Positions 38,214 to 48,279 are shown, counted from the stretch's first letter. The stretch is DNA of 64,000 nucleotides from a gamma proteobacterium symbiont of Taylorina sp. (GCA_025655455.1 JAHXIV010000052.1:1-64000), one strand, 5' to 3'. Translations and numbers: made by a program. Notes: generated by a model not told the origin, from the letters alone.

Positions 38214-40202
38214 ATGTCAGTCCCTTTTATTCAAAAAGAACTTATTGTCGAGCTTGATAGCGGCCAGTGGCGGGTTGATGATATCGGTCAAGAACAGCAA
38301 GTTATCGGACCAGTTGACTATGGCTGGAAACGTTATAAAGAAAATCCTGAAGTCTTTACCTTTGGTGAGGGACTTTTAGCCAGCAGTTCTATTCCTGGTT
38401 CAAGGCGACTGGTATTTTGTGGTTTCAGTCCACAATGGGATAGTTTCTACATTTCTACTATGGGCGGTGCAGCCTATACCTTTCAACATGTCGGTGTTAA
38501 TTATGTCAGTCTGAAGGGTCGCTGTGAAAAGCCCAGCATTCTGTTGCTGAATAATGATGGAGATAATATTTCTGTACGCCTGGAGCCGTTTGAAAATTAT
38601 CAGGATGTGTGGAAAAACTATACAACAAAAGAAGGTGAAGATGTTATCGGCATCTATGCCTTACAGCATGCCATCTTTGATCAATGGGCAGATGAATATA
38701 ATCCCCGCAGAGTAAGAGCTTTTGTGGTAGGTCCTGCCGGGGAATCTACCACAGAAGGTACTATTGCCTCCAGCACTGTAAAAAAAGGCAAATTCACCGC
38801 TGTTGTTGATTGGTGTGGACGTGGCGGCATGGGCAGTCGTTTGTTCCAGCAGCATAATATTGTTGGTTGTTTATTTGGTGGTGACTGGGTTGATCCACAT
38901 AAGCCCAAAGCTCGTGATACCGATCCATACTTCCTGAATCACTTCGGTGATAAGGGTGTGAAGGTAGATAGAGCCGCAACGACCAAATATTATTATGATC
39001 CAAAAATAAAAACAGGCGGTACATTTGGAGTTAATCTGCATAATATTGGCGATATGATTATGTCTTTTAATTATCGCAGTACCACAGCCAGCGATGCTGA
39101 ACGTACACTTCAGCATAAAGACTTTATCGTTGATCATTATCTCAAACAATATAATGAAGAAACCATTGAAACCAAGAGTTATGATCATTGCGGCGAACCT
39201 TGCGCCACCGCCTGTAAAAAGCTGCATGGCAAATATAAAAAAGATTATGAGCCTTATCACGCTTTAGGTCCTCAGGTGGGAGTATTTGACCAGCGCGCAG
39301 CTGAAATTCTTAATGACCATGCGGATGCGATGGGTATGGATGCTATTCAGGTGGGCGGCACCTTAGCCTGGATCATGGAGTGCGTTGCACATGATCTCAT
39401 CCCTGCTGATACTTATGGATTTCCTCCTAAATCAGAAATGAAATTCCAGCAGTTTACAGCGGATACAAAAGAATTTGATTTAGTCAACGATAGTATGCGT
39501 AATGCACAATATGCTGTTAAATTAATCAACACCATACTATTTGATGATAGAGCCGCCCTGTTTCGGGAAGGTATTCGACCTGCAGCCTATGCACTGGACA
39601 AACTCTATCCGAACACACAGCCAATGGAAAGAGCAGTCTTTTTATCCCATGGTGAAAAAGGCCATATGGTACCCAATCAATATTGGGTGCCGGGAATGGG
39701 TAGCCCCATGCCGATCATGGGTAAATACTACGTCTTTTACGGTGGTGGATTCACCACACCAGCCGATCTGGGACGAAAAAATGTTGAGCGTATGGTTTAT
39801 GAACTGATTAATGATAATTGCGGAGTGTGTCGTTTTCATCGTCAGTGGTCAGAATCTCTGAGCAATATTATTATTAATGACCGTTTTGGCCTGGATATTG
39901 ATTTTAAAGCCTTTCACTATCAATTGGCACTGGAAATCAAGGAACATGAGCAGGGTAAATGTGTTCCCTGGGAAACCAAACGTATGGCAGAGTTATTTTT
40001 TAATTACCTGGAATATTGCAGCAATGGTGGTTCAGAAGATAATACCTTATTCAGCTGGCAGAAACATGATGATATTGAACTGACAGCTCAGGCATTCTGG
40101 CAGGCTATACGTGATGCTCAGGAACTTGCCTTCCGTGCAGGTGTTGACAATATCCCGGATTCGTTGACACCGACGGAATATGCTAATAAAGTAGATAAAT
40201 GA
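38214..40202 (+). CDS. Second aldehyde ferredoxin oxidoreductase family protein
   Basis: The protein has 662 residues, about 40 longer than the first AOR and only distantly similar. Cluster ligands are Cys326, Cys330, Cys334 (CGEPCATAC, a CX3CX3C spacing unlike the CX2CX3C of the first) and a Cys in NCGVCRFHRQW (536 or 539). It is a different AOR subfamily with an unknown substrate. It is coupled by ATGA overlap to an acyl-CoA synthetase gene, so its product may be a carboxylic acid that is then activated, or the reverse. No ferredoxin gene is adjacent. Confidence 0.82.
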   Translation: MSVPFIQKELIVELDSGQWRVDDIGQEQQVIGPVDYGWKRYKENPEVFTFGEGLLASSSIPGSRRLVFCGFSPQWDSFYISTMGGAAYTFQHVGVNYVSLKGRCEKPSILLLNNDGDNISVRLEPFENYQDVWKNYTTKEGEDVIGIYALQHAIFDQWADEYNPRRVRAFVVGPAGESTTEGTIASSTVKKGKFTAVVDWCGRGGMGSRLFQQHNIVGCLFGGDWVDPHKPKARDTDPYFLNHFGDKGVKVDRAATTKYYYDPKIKTGGTFGVNLHNIGDMIMSFNYRSTTASDAERTLQHKDFIVDHYLKQYNEETIETKSYDHCGEPCATACKKLHGKYKKDYEPYHALGPQVGVFDQRAAEILNDHADAMGMDAIQVGGTLAWIMECVAHDLIPADTYGFPPKSEMKFQQFTADTKEFDLVNDSMRNAQYAVKLINTILFDDRAALFREGIRPAAYALDKLYPNTQPMERAVFLSHGEKGHMVPNQYWVPGMGSPMPIMGKYYVFYGGGFTTPADLGRKNVERMVYELINDNCGVCRFHRQWSESLSNIIINDRFGLDIDFKAFHYQLALEIKEHEQGKCVPWETKRMAELFFNYLEYCSNGGSEDNTLFSWQKHDDIELTAQAFWQAIRDAQELAFRAGVDNIPDSLTPTEYANKVDK

Positions 40203-42010
40203 CAAATTCTGATAATGACTTAATTACTATTGAAGAAGCCAGTACTCTGGACGGGCTTTTTTATGAAAGAAGCATGCGTTCAGCTGATGCTGTTGCTTAT
40301 ATCCAATATAATAAAGATCATAAGGCCTGGGAAGAGACCTCATGGAATAAGATGGCTACTCTGGTTGGTCAGTGGCAGAAAGCCATAACAGATGAAAATC
40401 TTGCAACCGGTGACCGTATTGCTATTTTAATGAAAAATTCCAAAGAGTGGGTATTAGCCGATCAGGCTGCCCTTGGTTTAGGCTTAGTAACGGTTCCACT
40501 TTACCTTGAAGATCGACCCGACAATATTGCCTACATTTTGGAAGATTCTGCTGTTAAATTACTCTTTATCCAGGATATCAGCCAGTGGAACCGCCTGCGT
40601 GATAATTGCACTGATAATACAATTTTAAAGCGTGTCATCCTGATTGATACCACATCCGACCAGCTTGACAAAGAGACTGACAGGGTGACTACTGCTGAAC
40701 AATGGCTGCCTGAACAAGGTCATATGCTGCATAAACGTGCTGGAGATCCAGAGCAGCTGGCCACTATAGTCTATACTTCAGGTACCACCGGAAAACCTAA
40801 AGGGGTTATGCTGAGTCATAACAATATTTTATCTATTGCCTACCCCACTGCAATTACACTTAATATTAAATCTGATGATCTGTTTTTATCTTTCCTGCCC
40901 ATGTCACATACCTTTGAACGTGCTCTGGGAGAATATCTGACAACAATGGTCGGCAGCAGGGTTGCCTTTGCCCGCTCAATTCAACTACTGGCCAATGATA
41001 TGGTCGAGCTGAAGCCTACTTTATTAATTTCTGTACCAAGAATTTATGAGCGTATCTATGCAAAAATTGAAACAACCTTACTGGAAGGTTCAGCAATCAA
41101 GCGATCTTTATTTAAACTCACCGTACAGATAGGCTGGAATGTCTTCCTGAAAAAGCAAAAGCGTTCCTTTTTCTGTCCCTCATGTCTTCTATGGCCGATA
41201 TTAAAACCACTTGTGGCAGATAAAGTGATGCAGAAGTTTGGCGGACAACTTAGAATTGCTGCCACAGGAGGCGCTGCGATTCCTTTTCCAGTTGCAAAAA
41301 CATTTATTGGCCTGGGACTCACATTAATTCAGGGCTATGGACTGACCGAAACAAGCCCTGTGGTCAGCTTTAATCGTATTGATAATAATGATCCTAATTC
41401 CATCGGACATCCTCTGGATGGCATTGATCTGAAAGTGGGTGAAAATGATGAGCTGTTAATTCATAGCCCGGGTGTTATGATGGGGTATTGGAATAATCAT
41501 GCTGCGACTGCACAGGCTATTGACTCAGATGGCTGGTTCCATAGTGGAGATCAGGCTCGTATTGATGAAAAGACAGGTCATGTTTATATCACCGGTCGTA
41601 TAAAAGATATTTTAATCATGTCCAATGGCGAAAAAATACCGCCCACTGATATTGAAAATACTATTAATATGGATCCTTTATTTGAAAACACCCTGTTACT
41701 AGGAGAAGGTGAAGCTTACTTAGGAGCTGTGCTGGTACTCAATTCTGAAGAATGGGTTCATATTGCACAAAACAATAAACTCGATCCCTTTAACAAAGAA
41801 AACCTGACCAACAAAACCATAATTAATCATATTGTTCATCATCTTAGAAAGGTGTTACACGATTTTCCAGCCTATGCAAAAATACGCAAGGTTATTTTAA
41901 CATTAGAACCCTGGACAATTGAAAACGGGCTGTTAACACCAACATTAAAAGTTAAACGGGTTAAAGTAATGGAATTATTTAAAGACCAGATTAAACATCT
42001 ATATAGCTAA
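40199..42010 (+). CDS. AMP-dependent acyl-CoA synthetase (FadD15-like)
   Basis: The protein has 603 residues. The AMP-binding motif YTSGTTGKPKGVMLSH, the QGYGLTETSPVV motif and the C-terminal GRIKDILIMSNGEKI core are all present. It activates long-chain or other carboxylic acids to acyl-CoA via an acyl-AMP. The four-base overlap with the AOR gene implies a joint pathway (aldehyde to acid to acyl-CoA). Confidence 0.88.
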   Translation: MTNSDNDLITIEEASTLDGLFYERSMRSADAVAYIQYNKDHKAWEETSWNKMATLVGQWQKAITDENLATGDRIAILMKNSKEWVLADQAALGLGLVTVPLYLEDRPDNIAYILEDSAVKLLFIQDISQWNRLRDNCTDNTILKRVILIDTTSDQLDKETDRVTTAEQWLPEQGHMLHKRAGDPEQLATIVYTSGTTGKPKGVMLSHNNILSIAYPTAITLNIKSDDLFLSFLPMSHTFERALGEYLTTMVGSRVAFARSIQLLANDMVELKPTLLISVPRIYERIYAKIETTLLEGSAIKRSLFKLTVQIGWNVFLKKQKRSFFCPSCLLWPILKPLVADKVMQKFGGQLRIAATGGAAIPFPVAKTFIGLGLTLIQGYGLTETSPVVSFNRIDNNDPNSIGHPLDGIDLKVGENDELLIHSPGVMMGYWNNHAATAQAIDSDGWFHSGDQARIDEKTGHVYITGRIKDILIMSNGEKIPPTDIENTINMDPLFENTLLLGEGEAYLGAVLVLNSEEWVHIAQNNKLDPFNKENLTNKTIINHIVHHLRKVLHDFPAYAKIRKVILTLEPWTIENGLLTPTLKVKRVKVMELFKDQIKHLYS

Positions 42011-42030
42011 CCAATTAAAATGGAAAACTC

Positions 42031-44178
42031 ATGGCCAAACTCATAAAAATTCTACTCTGGATCACGCTTATTCTGGTCATTATTATTGCACTTGCAGCAA
42101 TTCTAATTCCAATTCTGGTTGACCCTAACGATTACAAAGAGGAAATCAGCCAACAGGTTTACCAGCAAACAGGCCGAACACTTTCCATCGAAGGTGATAT
42201 TGATATTGCCGTTTCTTTGCCACTTTCAGTTTCCCTGGAATTAGGAAAAATGACCTTAAGTAATGCAAAAGGTTTTTCAGATAAGCCCTTTGCTCAGATG
42301 CAGGGCGCTTCTATCTATGTTGCTATCCTGCCTTTGATTAATGAAAACCGTATGGATATCGGTGAAATAAAATTATCTCATCTCAAGTTAAATCTGATTA
42401 AAAATAAACAGGGGCAAACCAACTGGGCAGATCTGGCTGCCGCAAAGGCAAAGGATTCAAATGCAGTTTCAGCAGAAAAAACTACGACTAAAGCAGACAC
42501 AACAGCTAATATGCCTGCAATCCATGTTGCAGGTCTAAATATTTCAGATGCACAAATTAGCTGGACAGATGAACAGGCAAATCAAACCCTAAGCTTATCT
42601 AAAACGAATATCACTATTAGTGAATTAATTGAAGATACCCCATTCAAACTCAAATTTTCCACTCATATTAATAGTAGCAATCCCTCAATAACAGGTATTT
42701 TCACTCTGGAAAGTACACCAGTTATTTCTTTATCCAAGTCACACTTTCAATTAGATAAAACTTCATTATCTTTTGATCTCACAGGAAAAACATTACCTGG
42801 TGGTACAAATAAAACCAGTCTTGGTGGTGATATTATTTATAATGGAAAAGCTCAGACTCTGGATATCAAAAATATGAAACTCACTTCTTATGATATGACG
42901 GTTAATGGTTTATTCCATGTGGATAAAATTGATACAGCCACCCAGTATAACGGCCAGATAAGTATTGAAACATTTTCTCCAAAAACATTAGCCGCAGCAT
43001 TGGGCAGTGCATTACCTGAAATGAAAGAAAATACTGCTCTTAGTTCAGCTGATGCTAAAATAATTTTTAAGGGAGACAAAGACAAAATCACTCTGAGCTC
43101 ATTAGAAGCTAATTTGGATAAGACATCTCTTAAAGGAAATGCCGTTATTAGCCATTTTCAAAAACCACATTATGGGTTTGATTTAACGCTTAATCAGCTT
43201 AATCTGGATTATTATGCAGTCAAAGCAGAAAAAACTTCAGCACCTGCCGCTCAAACAGCTGCAAAAAAATCTACAGCCACACCTAAACAAACTTCTACTG
43301 CAGCTTCAAAGCAATCCTCACCTGTCTTTCCAATAGAAACATTACGACAGTTAAACCTTGATGGTAAACTGACGATTGGCCAGTTTGTTGCCGCCAAAGC
43401 AAAAATGACCAATGTGGTTATTATATTAAAAGGCAATAAGGGGCTGGTACAATTAGCCCCGTTAAAAGCACAGCTTTATAAAGGCAGTATTAACCTGAAA
43501 TCCACCATTGATGCTCGTGGAAAAACCCCCAAACTCAAAATAATTAACGAATTAAAAAATGTTCAAATTGGAGACTTACTTCAGGATACCACAGGAAGTC
43601 AGGAGTTCACCGGTGCAGCGAATATCTCAGCCAATATTACCACCTCTGGTAATGATAATGACAAACTCATAAAAAATAGTAATGGTACCGCCAAGCTGCT
43701 TATTACTGATGGGCATATAAATAAATTAGATATCCTGGATACTATACGAAAAGCAGATGCACTGTTCAAAGGAAGAAAAACTCCAACAAAAACACAGGAA
43801 AGTAATACAAAATTTACTGAATTAAAAGGCACTCTTAAAATTAAAAATGGTATTGTTCACAATAATGACTTAAGTAGCCAATCTCCTGTGATGCAGTTGA
43901 CAGGAAAAGGCTATGCTGACTTTCCTAAGGAATATCTGGACTATACCTTAAAAATTAAGCTGCTTAATAGCATAAAAATAGATAAAAACACGCAGGGGAA
44001 TGATTACAAGGGAAAAGAATTCCCTTATACCATTAAGGGTAAATTCTCTGAATTGTCTCAAGAAGCCAACATCAGTAAAGTATTAGAACAGGAAGTAAAG
44101 AAAAAAGCTGAAAAAGAAATTAATAAACAACTGGAGAAAAAATTTGGTGACAAGTTTAAAGGCCTCATAAAATTTTAA
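42031..44178 (+). CDS. AsmA family protein
   Basis: The protein has 715 residues. An N-terminal transmembrane anchor (ILLWITLILVIIIALAAILI) is followed by the AsmA motif DPNDYKEEISQQVYQQTGR. A low-complexity Ala/Thr/Ser/Lys-rich linker at ~400-430 splits the periplasmic beta-rich domains. AsmA-like proteins are inner-membrane anchored and relate to TamB in bridge-like lipid transport. It ends two bases before the mutY start. Confidence 0.85.
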   Translation: MAKLIKILLWITLILVIIIALAAILIPILVDPNDYKEEISQQVYQQTGRTLSIEGDIDIAVSLPLSVSLELGKMTLSNAKGFSDKPFAQMQGASIYVAILPLINENRMDIGEIKLSHLKLNLIKNKQGQTNWADLAAAKAKDSNAVSAEKTTTKADTTANMPAIHVAGLNISDAQISWTDEQANQTLSLSKTNITISELIEDTPFKLKFSTHINSSNPSITGIFTLESTPVISLSKSHFQLDKTSLSFDLTGKTLPGGTNKTSLGGDIIYNGKAQTLDIKNMKLTSYDMTVNGLFHVDKIDTATQYNGQISIETFSPKTLAAALGSALPEMKENTALSSADAKIIFKGDKDKITLSSLEANLDKTSLKGNAVISHFQKPHYGFDLTLNQLNLDYYAVKAEKTSAPAAQTAAKKSTATPKQTSTAASKQSSPVFPIETLRQLNLDGKLTIGQFVAAKAKMTNVVIILKGNKGLVQLAPLKAQLYKGSINLKSTIDARGKTPKLKIINELKNVQIGDLLQDTTGSQEFTGAANISANITTSGNDNDKLIKNSNGTAKLLITDGHINKLDILDTIRKADALFKGRKTPTKTQESNTKFTELKGTLKIKNGIVHNNDLSSQSPVMQLTGKGYADFPKEYLDYTLKIKLLNSIKIDKNTQGNDYKGKEFPYTIKGKFSELSQEANISKVLEQEVKKKAEKEINKQLEKKFGDKFKGLIKF

Positions 44179-44180
44179 AT

Positions 44181-45227
44181 TTGTCACCAGATTTACTTCA
44201 GTGGTTCCAGCAGCATGGCAGAAAAAATCTGCCCTGGCAGAAAAATAAAACACCCTACCGGGTATGGATCTCAGAAATAATGCTGCAGCAAACTCAGGTA
44301 AAAACGGTTATTCCCTATTATCTGAAGTTCATGAAAATTTATCCTGATATTAATTCCCTGGCAAAAGCCCCACAAAATGAGATTTTGCATTTATGGAGCG
44401 GGCTTGGTTATTATGCTCGTGCTAGAAATTTACACAAGACTGCTCAAATCATCTGCAGTCAACACTCAGCTCAATTTCCAGAAGCAACGGAAATATTACA
44501 ATCTTTACCCGGCATTGGACGTTCTACAGCCGGTGCCATCTTATCTTTTTCCAGGGGACAACATCACGCCATCCTCGATGGCAATGTAAAACGAATTCTA
44601 GCTCGTCATTACCTCATTAGTGGTTGGACAGGCAGTACCAAAACACAAAAAGAACTATGGAATAAAATAGAAAAAATTACCCCAAAAAAACGATGTGATG
44701 ATTTTAATCAGGCCTTGATGGATCTGGGTTCAAGCCTGTGCAGTCGCAGTAAACCACAATGCAATAAATGCCCGCTGATGACATCATGCCAAGCTTATAA
44801 AAATGATTTAACACAACACTATCCTAATTCAAAACCAAAAAAAATCAAATCTGAAAAAAGCACTTATCTGTTAATGCTCACCTCAGATAAAAATGAAATA
44901 TTATTAGAACAAAGATCTGAACACGGTATTTGGGGAGGACTATGGTCATTTCCTCAGTGTCAGACATTGGATGAGGTTAAAGAATGGTTGAATAATAATC
45001 AATTTAACAGCCAAGTAAAAATGAAATTTCATCCTGAATTTCGACATACTTTTACACATTTTCATTTAAATATCACAGCAGTACAAATTCAGATAAAAAC
45101 ACCAGGAATTTTCACAATACATGAAGGAAACAATAAAGATTTTGTTTGGTATCAGCCATCAAAAGCATTGAAATTAGGTATACCCACCCCAATTAAAAAT
45201 CTAATATCAGAGTACTACAATAATTGA
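44181..45227 (+). CDS. mutY: A/G-specific adenine glycosylase
   Basis: The protein has 348 residues. The helix-hairpin-helix motif LPGIGRSTAGAILSF with catalytic Asp (ILDGNVKR), the [4Fe-4S] ligands in CSRSKPQCNKCPLMTSC and a C-terminal NUDIX-like MutT domain (from ~230) are present. It removes adenine mispaired with 8-oxoG. The start is TTG at 44181, directly after the upstream stop. The mutY-yggX order is conserved in gammaproteobacteria. Confidence 0.94.
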   Translation: MSPDLLQWFQQHGRKNLPWQKNKTPYRVWISEIMLQQTQVKTVIPYYLKFMKIYPDINSLAKAPQNEILHLWSGLGYYARARNLHKTAQIICSQHSAQFPEATEILQSLPGIGRSTAGAILSFSRGQHHAILDGNVKRILARHYLISGWTGSTKTQKELWNKIEKITPKKRCDDFNQALMDLGSSLCSRSKPQCNKCPLMTSCQAYKNDLTQHYPNSKPKKIKSEKSTYLLMLTSDKNEILLEQRSEHGIWGGLWSFPQCQTLDEVKEWLNNNQFNSQVKMKFHPEFRHTFTHFHLNITAVQIQIKTPGIFTIHEGNNKDFVWYQPSKALKLGIPTPIKNLISEYYNN

Positions 45228-45269
45228 TAAATCATTATTAGCTGAACTTAAATAAAAAGAAGGATTAAT

Positions 45270-45539
45270 ATGTCTAGAATGGTAAATTGCGTTAAATTAG
45301 GAAAAGAAGCTGAAGGCCTTGAACGTATCACTTATCCTGGAGATCTGGGTAAACGAATTTTTGAAAATGTATCTAAAGAAGCATGGGGTGGCTGGGTACA
45401 GCACCAAACGATGTTAATCAATGAATATCGCCTGTCCCCCATTGATCCTGAACATAGAAAGTTCATCGAAAAAGAAATGGATAAATATTTTTTCAGCGAT
45501 GAGGCATCAAGCATGCCCGAGGACTACAAAGCGCCATAA
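45270..45539 (+). CDS. yggX: Fe(2+)-trafficking protein
   Basis: The protein has 89 residues and is typical Ygg[20 protein letters not shown], then [20 protein letters not shown] and the C-terminal [10 protein letters not shown]. It protects Fe-S clusters under oxidative stress. It follows mutY, as in E. coli. Confidence 0.95.
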   Translation: MSRMVNCVKLGKEAEGLERITYPGDLGKRIFENVSKEAWGGWVQHQTMLINEYRLSPIDPEHRKFIEKEMDKYFFSDEASSMPEDYKAP

Positions 45540-45572
45540 TCCATCCTTTAAAGAATAATTTAAAACTAAAGT

Positions 45573-45604
45573 GTATACCAGAGCAGCGATAGGCTCCGGT
45601 ATAC
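45573..45604 (+). terminator. Hairpin after yggX
   Basis: GTATACCAGAGC (45573-45584) pairs with GCTCCGGTATAC (45593-45604) around an 8-base loop, with one mismatch. It is followed by TCAAAAAAG rather than a clean T-run, so termination efficiency is uncertain. Confidence 0.55.
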
Positions 45605-45624
45605 TCAAAAAAGTTAATTTTTTC

Positions 45625-45653
45625 TTGACACACCCCGGCAAAAACGACAAAAT
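45625..45653 (+). promoter_or_regulatory. Promoter of tRNA-Phe
   Basis: A TTGACA -35 (45625-45630) is followed after 17 bp by CAAAAT (45648-45653). The tRNA begins 10 bases later, consistent with a very short leader. Confidence 0.6.
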
Positions 45654-45663
45654 ACACGCCGTT

Positions 45664-45739
45664 GCCCAGATAGCTCAGTCGGTAGAGCAAGGGACTGAAA
45701 ATCCCTGTGTCCCTGGTTCGATTCCAGGTCTGGGCACCA
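45664..45739 (+). tRNA. tRNA-Phe (GAA)
   Basis: The 76 nt sequence starts GCCCAGATAGCTCAGTCGG and ends with encoded CCA after TCTGGGCA. The acceptor stem GCCCAGA pairs with TCTGGGC. The anticodon loop is CTGAAAA, giving GAA. The integrated element begins about 70 bp downstream, leaving the tRNA intact. Confidence 0.97.
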
Positions 45740-45808
45740 ATTAACATCTTGAAAACATTAAATTTTTCTGTTTAAAGTTAGTTTCAGATTGCTACTAAAA
45801 CTAACCCG

Positions 45809-45828
45809 ATCGCACTCTGAGCGGAGTA
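45809..45828. repeat. attL-like 20 bp direct repeat
   Basis: ATCGCACTCTGAGCGGAGTA here is repeated exactly at 63885-63904. The integrase gene starts 37 bp to its right. A weaker similarity extends about 20 bp to the left of both copies. Confidence 0.8.
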
Positions 45829-45864
45829 GACTGCTTTTATGTGATTTTAAACGAGAAAAAGCTA

Positions 45865-46959
45865 ATGGCCTACATCAAAAAATTACCATCCGGTAAATAT
45901 CAAGTACAAATCCGTTTGAAGGGTTTACGCCCTATTTCTAAATCATTCAAAAAAAAGAAAGATGCCACTGATTTTGCTCGCAAAGTTGAAGGTGATATTG
46001 AACTGGCCAGAGCTTTAGGCGATCCCGTCACGAATAAAAGTACCCTGGCTGATCTGATTGATGACTATTTAGAACAATATGATAAAAAAGATCAGAATGC
46101 TTATACCCGTCTTAAATGGTGGCATGATCAATATGGTGATCGAATATTAACCCAGTTTTCAAGCTGTGATGTTCAGGAAGGGATCAGTATTCTACTCAAA
46201 AAAGGCACTAGAGGCCGTCCCCTTAAACCACAAACAACCAACCGATTTAAAGCAAACCTATCTGTAGTCTTTACTCATGCCCAGAACAGCGGAAAAAGAA
46301 TACAAAATCCATGTAAGAACGTCAAAGGCAAGCCAGAAGGTAAAGGTCGTCAGAGGGTTTTTACAGAGGACGAAAAGCTCCGTTTTTTAAAGGCCAGTAA
46401 ACAATCAGACTGGGATAGATTCTATTTATTTGTATTAATGGGGTTCACCAGTGGTGCCAGGCGAGGTGAATTATTAAAACTAAAATGGAAAGATATTGAT
46501 TTTAATACCGCCCAGGCTTTTTGTGGTGATACTAAAAATGGTGAAAGCAAGATATTACACCTTACCCCCATAGTGATAGAGGAATTAATTAAGATCAGAG
46601 ATGCTATCAAAAAGTCAAAAGTCACTGAATTAAAAAAAGTTCGAGAACTGCAGAATACACTTGTTTTTATTGGTCAGAATGGCAGCACAAATCACACCTA
46701 TAGAAAAAATTGGATTAAAGCATTAAAACAGGCCGGCATTAAAGAACTGGATGACCGTTATAATGAGAGGTTAATTTTTCATAGTGAACGTCACACATTT
46801 TGTACTGATTTACACAAAGCAGGGAAAGATTTAAAGGTGATTCAATCACTGGCCGGTCATAAAAATATTAATACTACATTAAGATATACTCATGATGATG
46901 AAGATATTAAAGCCAGTGCCGTTGCTGATGTTTTTGGGGATTTAGGCATTAGCAGCTAA
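45865..46959 (+). CDS. int: Tyrosine recombinase/integrase
   Basis: The protein has 364 residues. An N-terminal Arm/AP2-like DNA-binding part (KKLPSGKYQVQIRLKGLRP) precedes a SAM-like core-binding domain and the catalytic domain. Catalytic residues are Arg199 (SGARRGEL), His306 and Arg309 (HSERH), His332 (GHKN) and Tyr341 (RYTH). It would catalyse integration and excision between the flanking 20 bp repeats. The ATG at 45865 is preferred over GTG 45841. It reads away from the left att site. Confidence 0.93.
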   Translation: MAYIKKLPSGKYQVQIRLKGLRPISKSFKKKKDATDFARKVEGDIELARALGDPVTNKSTLADLIDDYLEQYDKKDQNAYTRLKWWHDQYGDRILTQFSSCDVQEGISILLKKGTRGRPLKPQTTNRFKANLSVVFTHAQNSGKRIQNPCKNVKGKPEGKGRQRVFTEDEKLRFLKASKQSDWDRFYLFVLMGFTSGARRGELLKLKWKDIDFNTAQAFCGDTKNGESKILHLTPIVIEELIKIRDAIKKSKVTELKKVRELQNTLVFIGQNGSTNHTYRKNWIKALKQAGIKELDDRYNERLIFHSERHTFCTDLHKAGKDLKVIQSLAGHKNINTTLRYTHDDEDIKASAVADVFGDLGISS

Positions 46960-46985
46960 TGATAAAAAGCAGTATAATAGAGCTT

Positions 46986-47040
46986 AACCAGCCTCGACTT
47001 AGCGGTTTAAATGCAGATCTCGCACCTGTACCGGCTGGTT
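46986..47040. other. Inverted repeat between integrase and the next gene
   Basis: AACCAGCC (46986-46993) and GGCTGGTT (47033-47040) are perfect inverted arms 39 bp apart. The placement in the leader of the next gene suggests an RNA structure or a regulator site. Confidence 0.35.
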
Positions 47041-47076
47041 TCCTATCTCAGTGCGAACACTTGCGAGGGTGTAATA

Positions 47077-47955
47077 ATGTCAAATCAAATAAAAAAACCT
47101 GAATGGTTTAATATAGAAAAGTATGATGATGCACATACAGCAACATTTGAACAATGGTTTTTTAATCTTTCTGCTAGGATAATGGCTATATTGTGTTGTG
47201 ACGGAATTATTAGTAGTGATGACGGCTGTTTAGATTTTACTAGTGAAGAAGAAGTGAAGAAATGTAGAACTGATGGGTTTGCTTTCTTTGAGGTGTCACA
47301 TGCATGGGAAGTAACTTCATCACCAGGTGATAATGTTTGCATTTCTCCTTTTACTCTCAACAATTTTTATTATAAACATAATACCTCTGAAAATAAAAAA
47401 ATATTTAGCGAATACTTATCAGATTCCCTTGATTGGAATAATGAAGGATTTTTATGTGGTATTGATGAAGAAGAAGAGATTCTATCTTTTCTGGCAGGTA
47501 GTTATGGAACGCAACAAGCTGTTATTTCTGTTGATTTAGAGGCACCAATTGACACATTGATGGAACAATTTAATAATTTTATTTTAAAAGAAAAGAAAAA
47601 AAAGGGATTAAATATAAAAAAAGGAGTCACAGAAAATGATATAAAAAAATGGTCGGATCTTAACTTAATTGCCTTTCTTGACTTATTGTTGTGGCAAAAA
47701 CAAGAAGGAAAAGTATCTAAAAAAGGTATTCAAGCAGAAATAGTACGCTGGATCCATCCAAGTGGTTATGTCAAAGGAAAGCTTATCTCCAGTCTCAATG
47801 GAACTTATAGGACATTAAATGATATCGCAGAGATAATGCTAGACCCAAACTTTATATTCAGCATGGCAAAACAAGAAACAGCAATAGATGGCACTCATAT
47901 TACAAAAAAATCTGATAAACCATATGTAAAAAAAATAATAAAAAAATTACATTAA
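47077..47955 (+). CDS. DUF6387-like protein next to the integrase
   Basis: The protein has 292 residues. The N-terminal KKPEWFNIEKYDDAHTATFE followed by a QWFFNLSAR block resembles the DUF6387 family, which is often found beside integrases in mobile elements. The function is unknown. The C-terminal quarter has KKGIQAEIVRWIHPSGYVKG, which could be a DNA-binding helix pair. The ATG at 47077 has GAGGGTGT upstream. The family call is from memory of the pattern. Confidence 0.6.
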   Translation: MSNQIKKPEWFNIEKYDDAHTATFEQWFFNLSARIMAILCCDGIISSDDGCLDFTSEEEVKKCRTDGFAFFEVSHAWEVTSSPGDNVCISPFTLNNFYYKHNTSENKKIFSEYLSDSLDWNNEGFLCGIDEEEEILSFLAGSYGTQQAVISVDLEAPIDTLMEQFNNFILKEKKKKGLNIKKGVTENDIKKWSDLNLIAFLDLLLWQKQEGKVSKKGIQAEIVRWIHPSGYVKGKLISSLNGTYRTLNDIAEIMLDPNFIFSMAKQETAIDGTHITKKSDKPYVKKIIKKLH

Positions 47956-47975
47956 AAAAAAATAATAAAATAATA

Positions 47976-48000
47976 ATGTAAAAAAAGCAATTTTTTACAT
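47976..48000 (+). terminator. AT-rich hairpin after the DUF6387-like gene
   Basis: ATGTAAAAAA and TTTTTTACAT are perfect 10 bp arms around AGCAA. The weak A-T stem makes it a doubtful terminator. Confidence 0.4.
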
Positions 48001-48078
48001 CTATATAAAAAAATACACCCTCATCTAATAATACACTTTAGCAATCTGAAATTAACATTAAACAGCTAAGGTGAAATT

Positions 48079-48279
48079 ATGCAAGAAACCACACTCAATA
48101 ATCTACTCGATATAAAAACCCTAACCCAGACCTATCCACAATTCAATGAGCAGCAATTACGCTGGATTATTCAGCAGCGGAAATTTAACGGGATAAATAA
48201 AGCTAATAAAGTTTTGTTCAAAGTTGGCAAACGCTGGTTTTTTGATATACCTCTTTTTATTGAATGGATGAAAAGATAA
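48079..48279 (+). CDS. Excisionase/AlpA-like DNA-binding protein
   Basis: The protein has 66 residues. TYPQFNEQQLRWIIQQRKFNG reads as a winged-helix of the MerR/AlpA type, and it ends GKRWFFDIPLFIEWMKR, a typical C-terminal strand-helix of excisionase-like proteins. It would act as a recombination directionality factor or transcriptional activator of the integrase. A site AAGGTGAAAT precedes the ATG. Confidence 0.7.
   Translation: MQETTLNNLLDIKTLTQTYPQFNEQQLRWIIQQRKFNGINKANKVLFKVGKRWFFDIPLFIEWMKR

Noticed and set aside
45664..45739. The element attaches inside the tRNA-Phe gene
   Set aside because: The exact 20 bp repeat lies about 70 bp beyond the tRNA; only about 9 bases (TTCGATTCC) of the tRNA recur near 63615.
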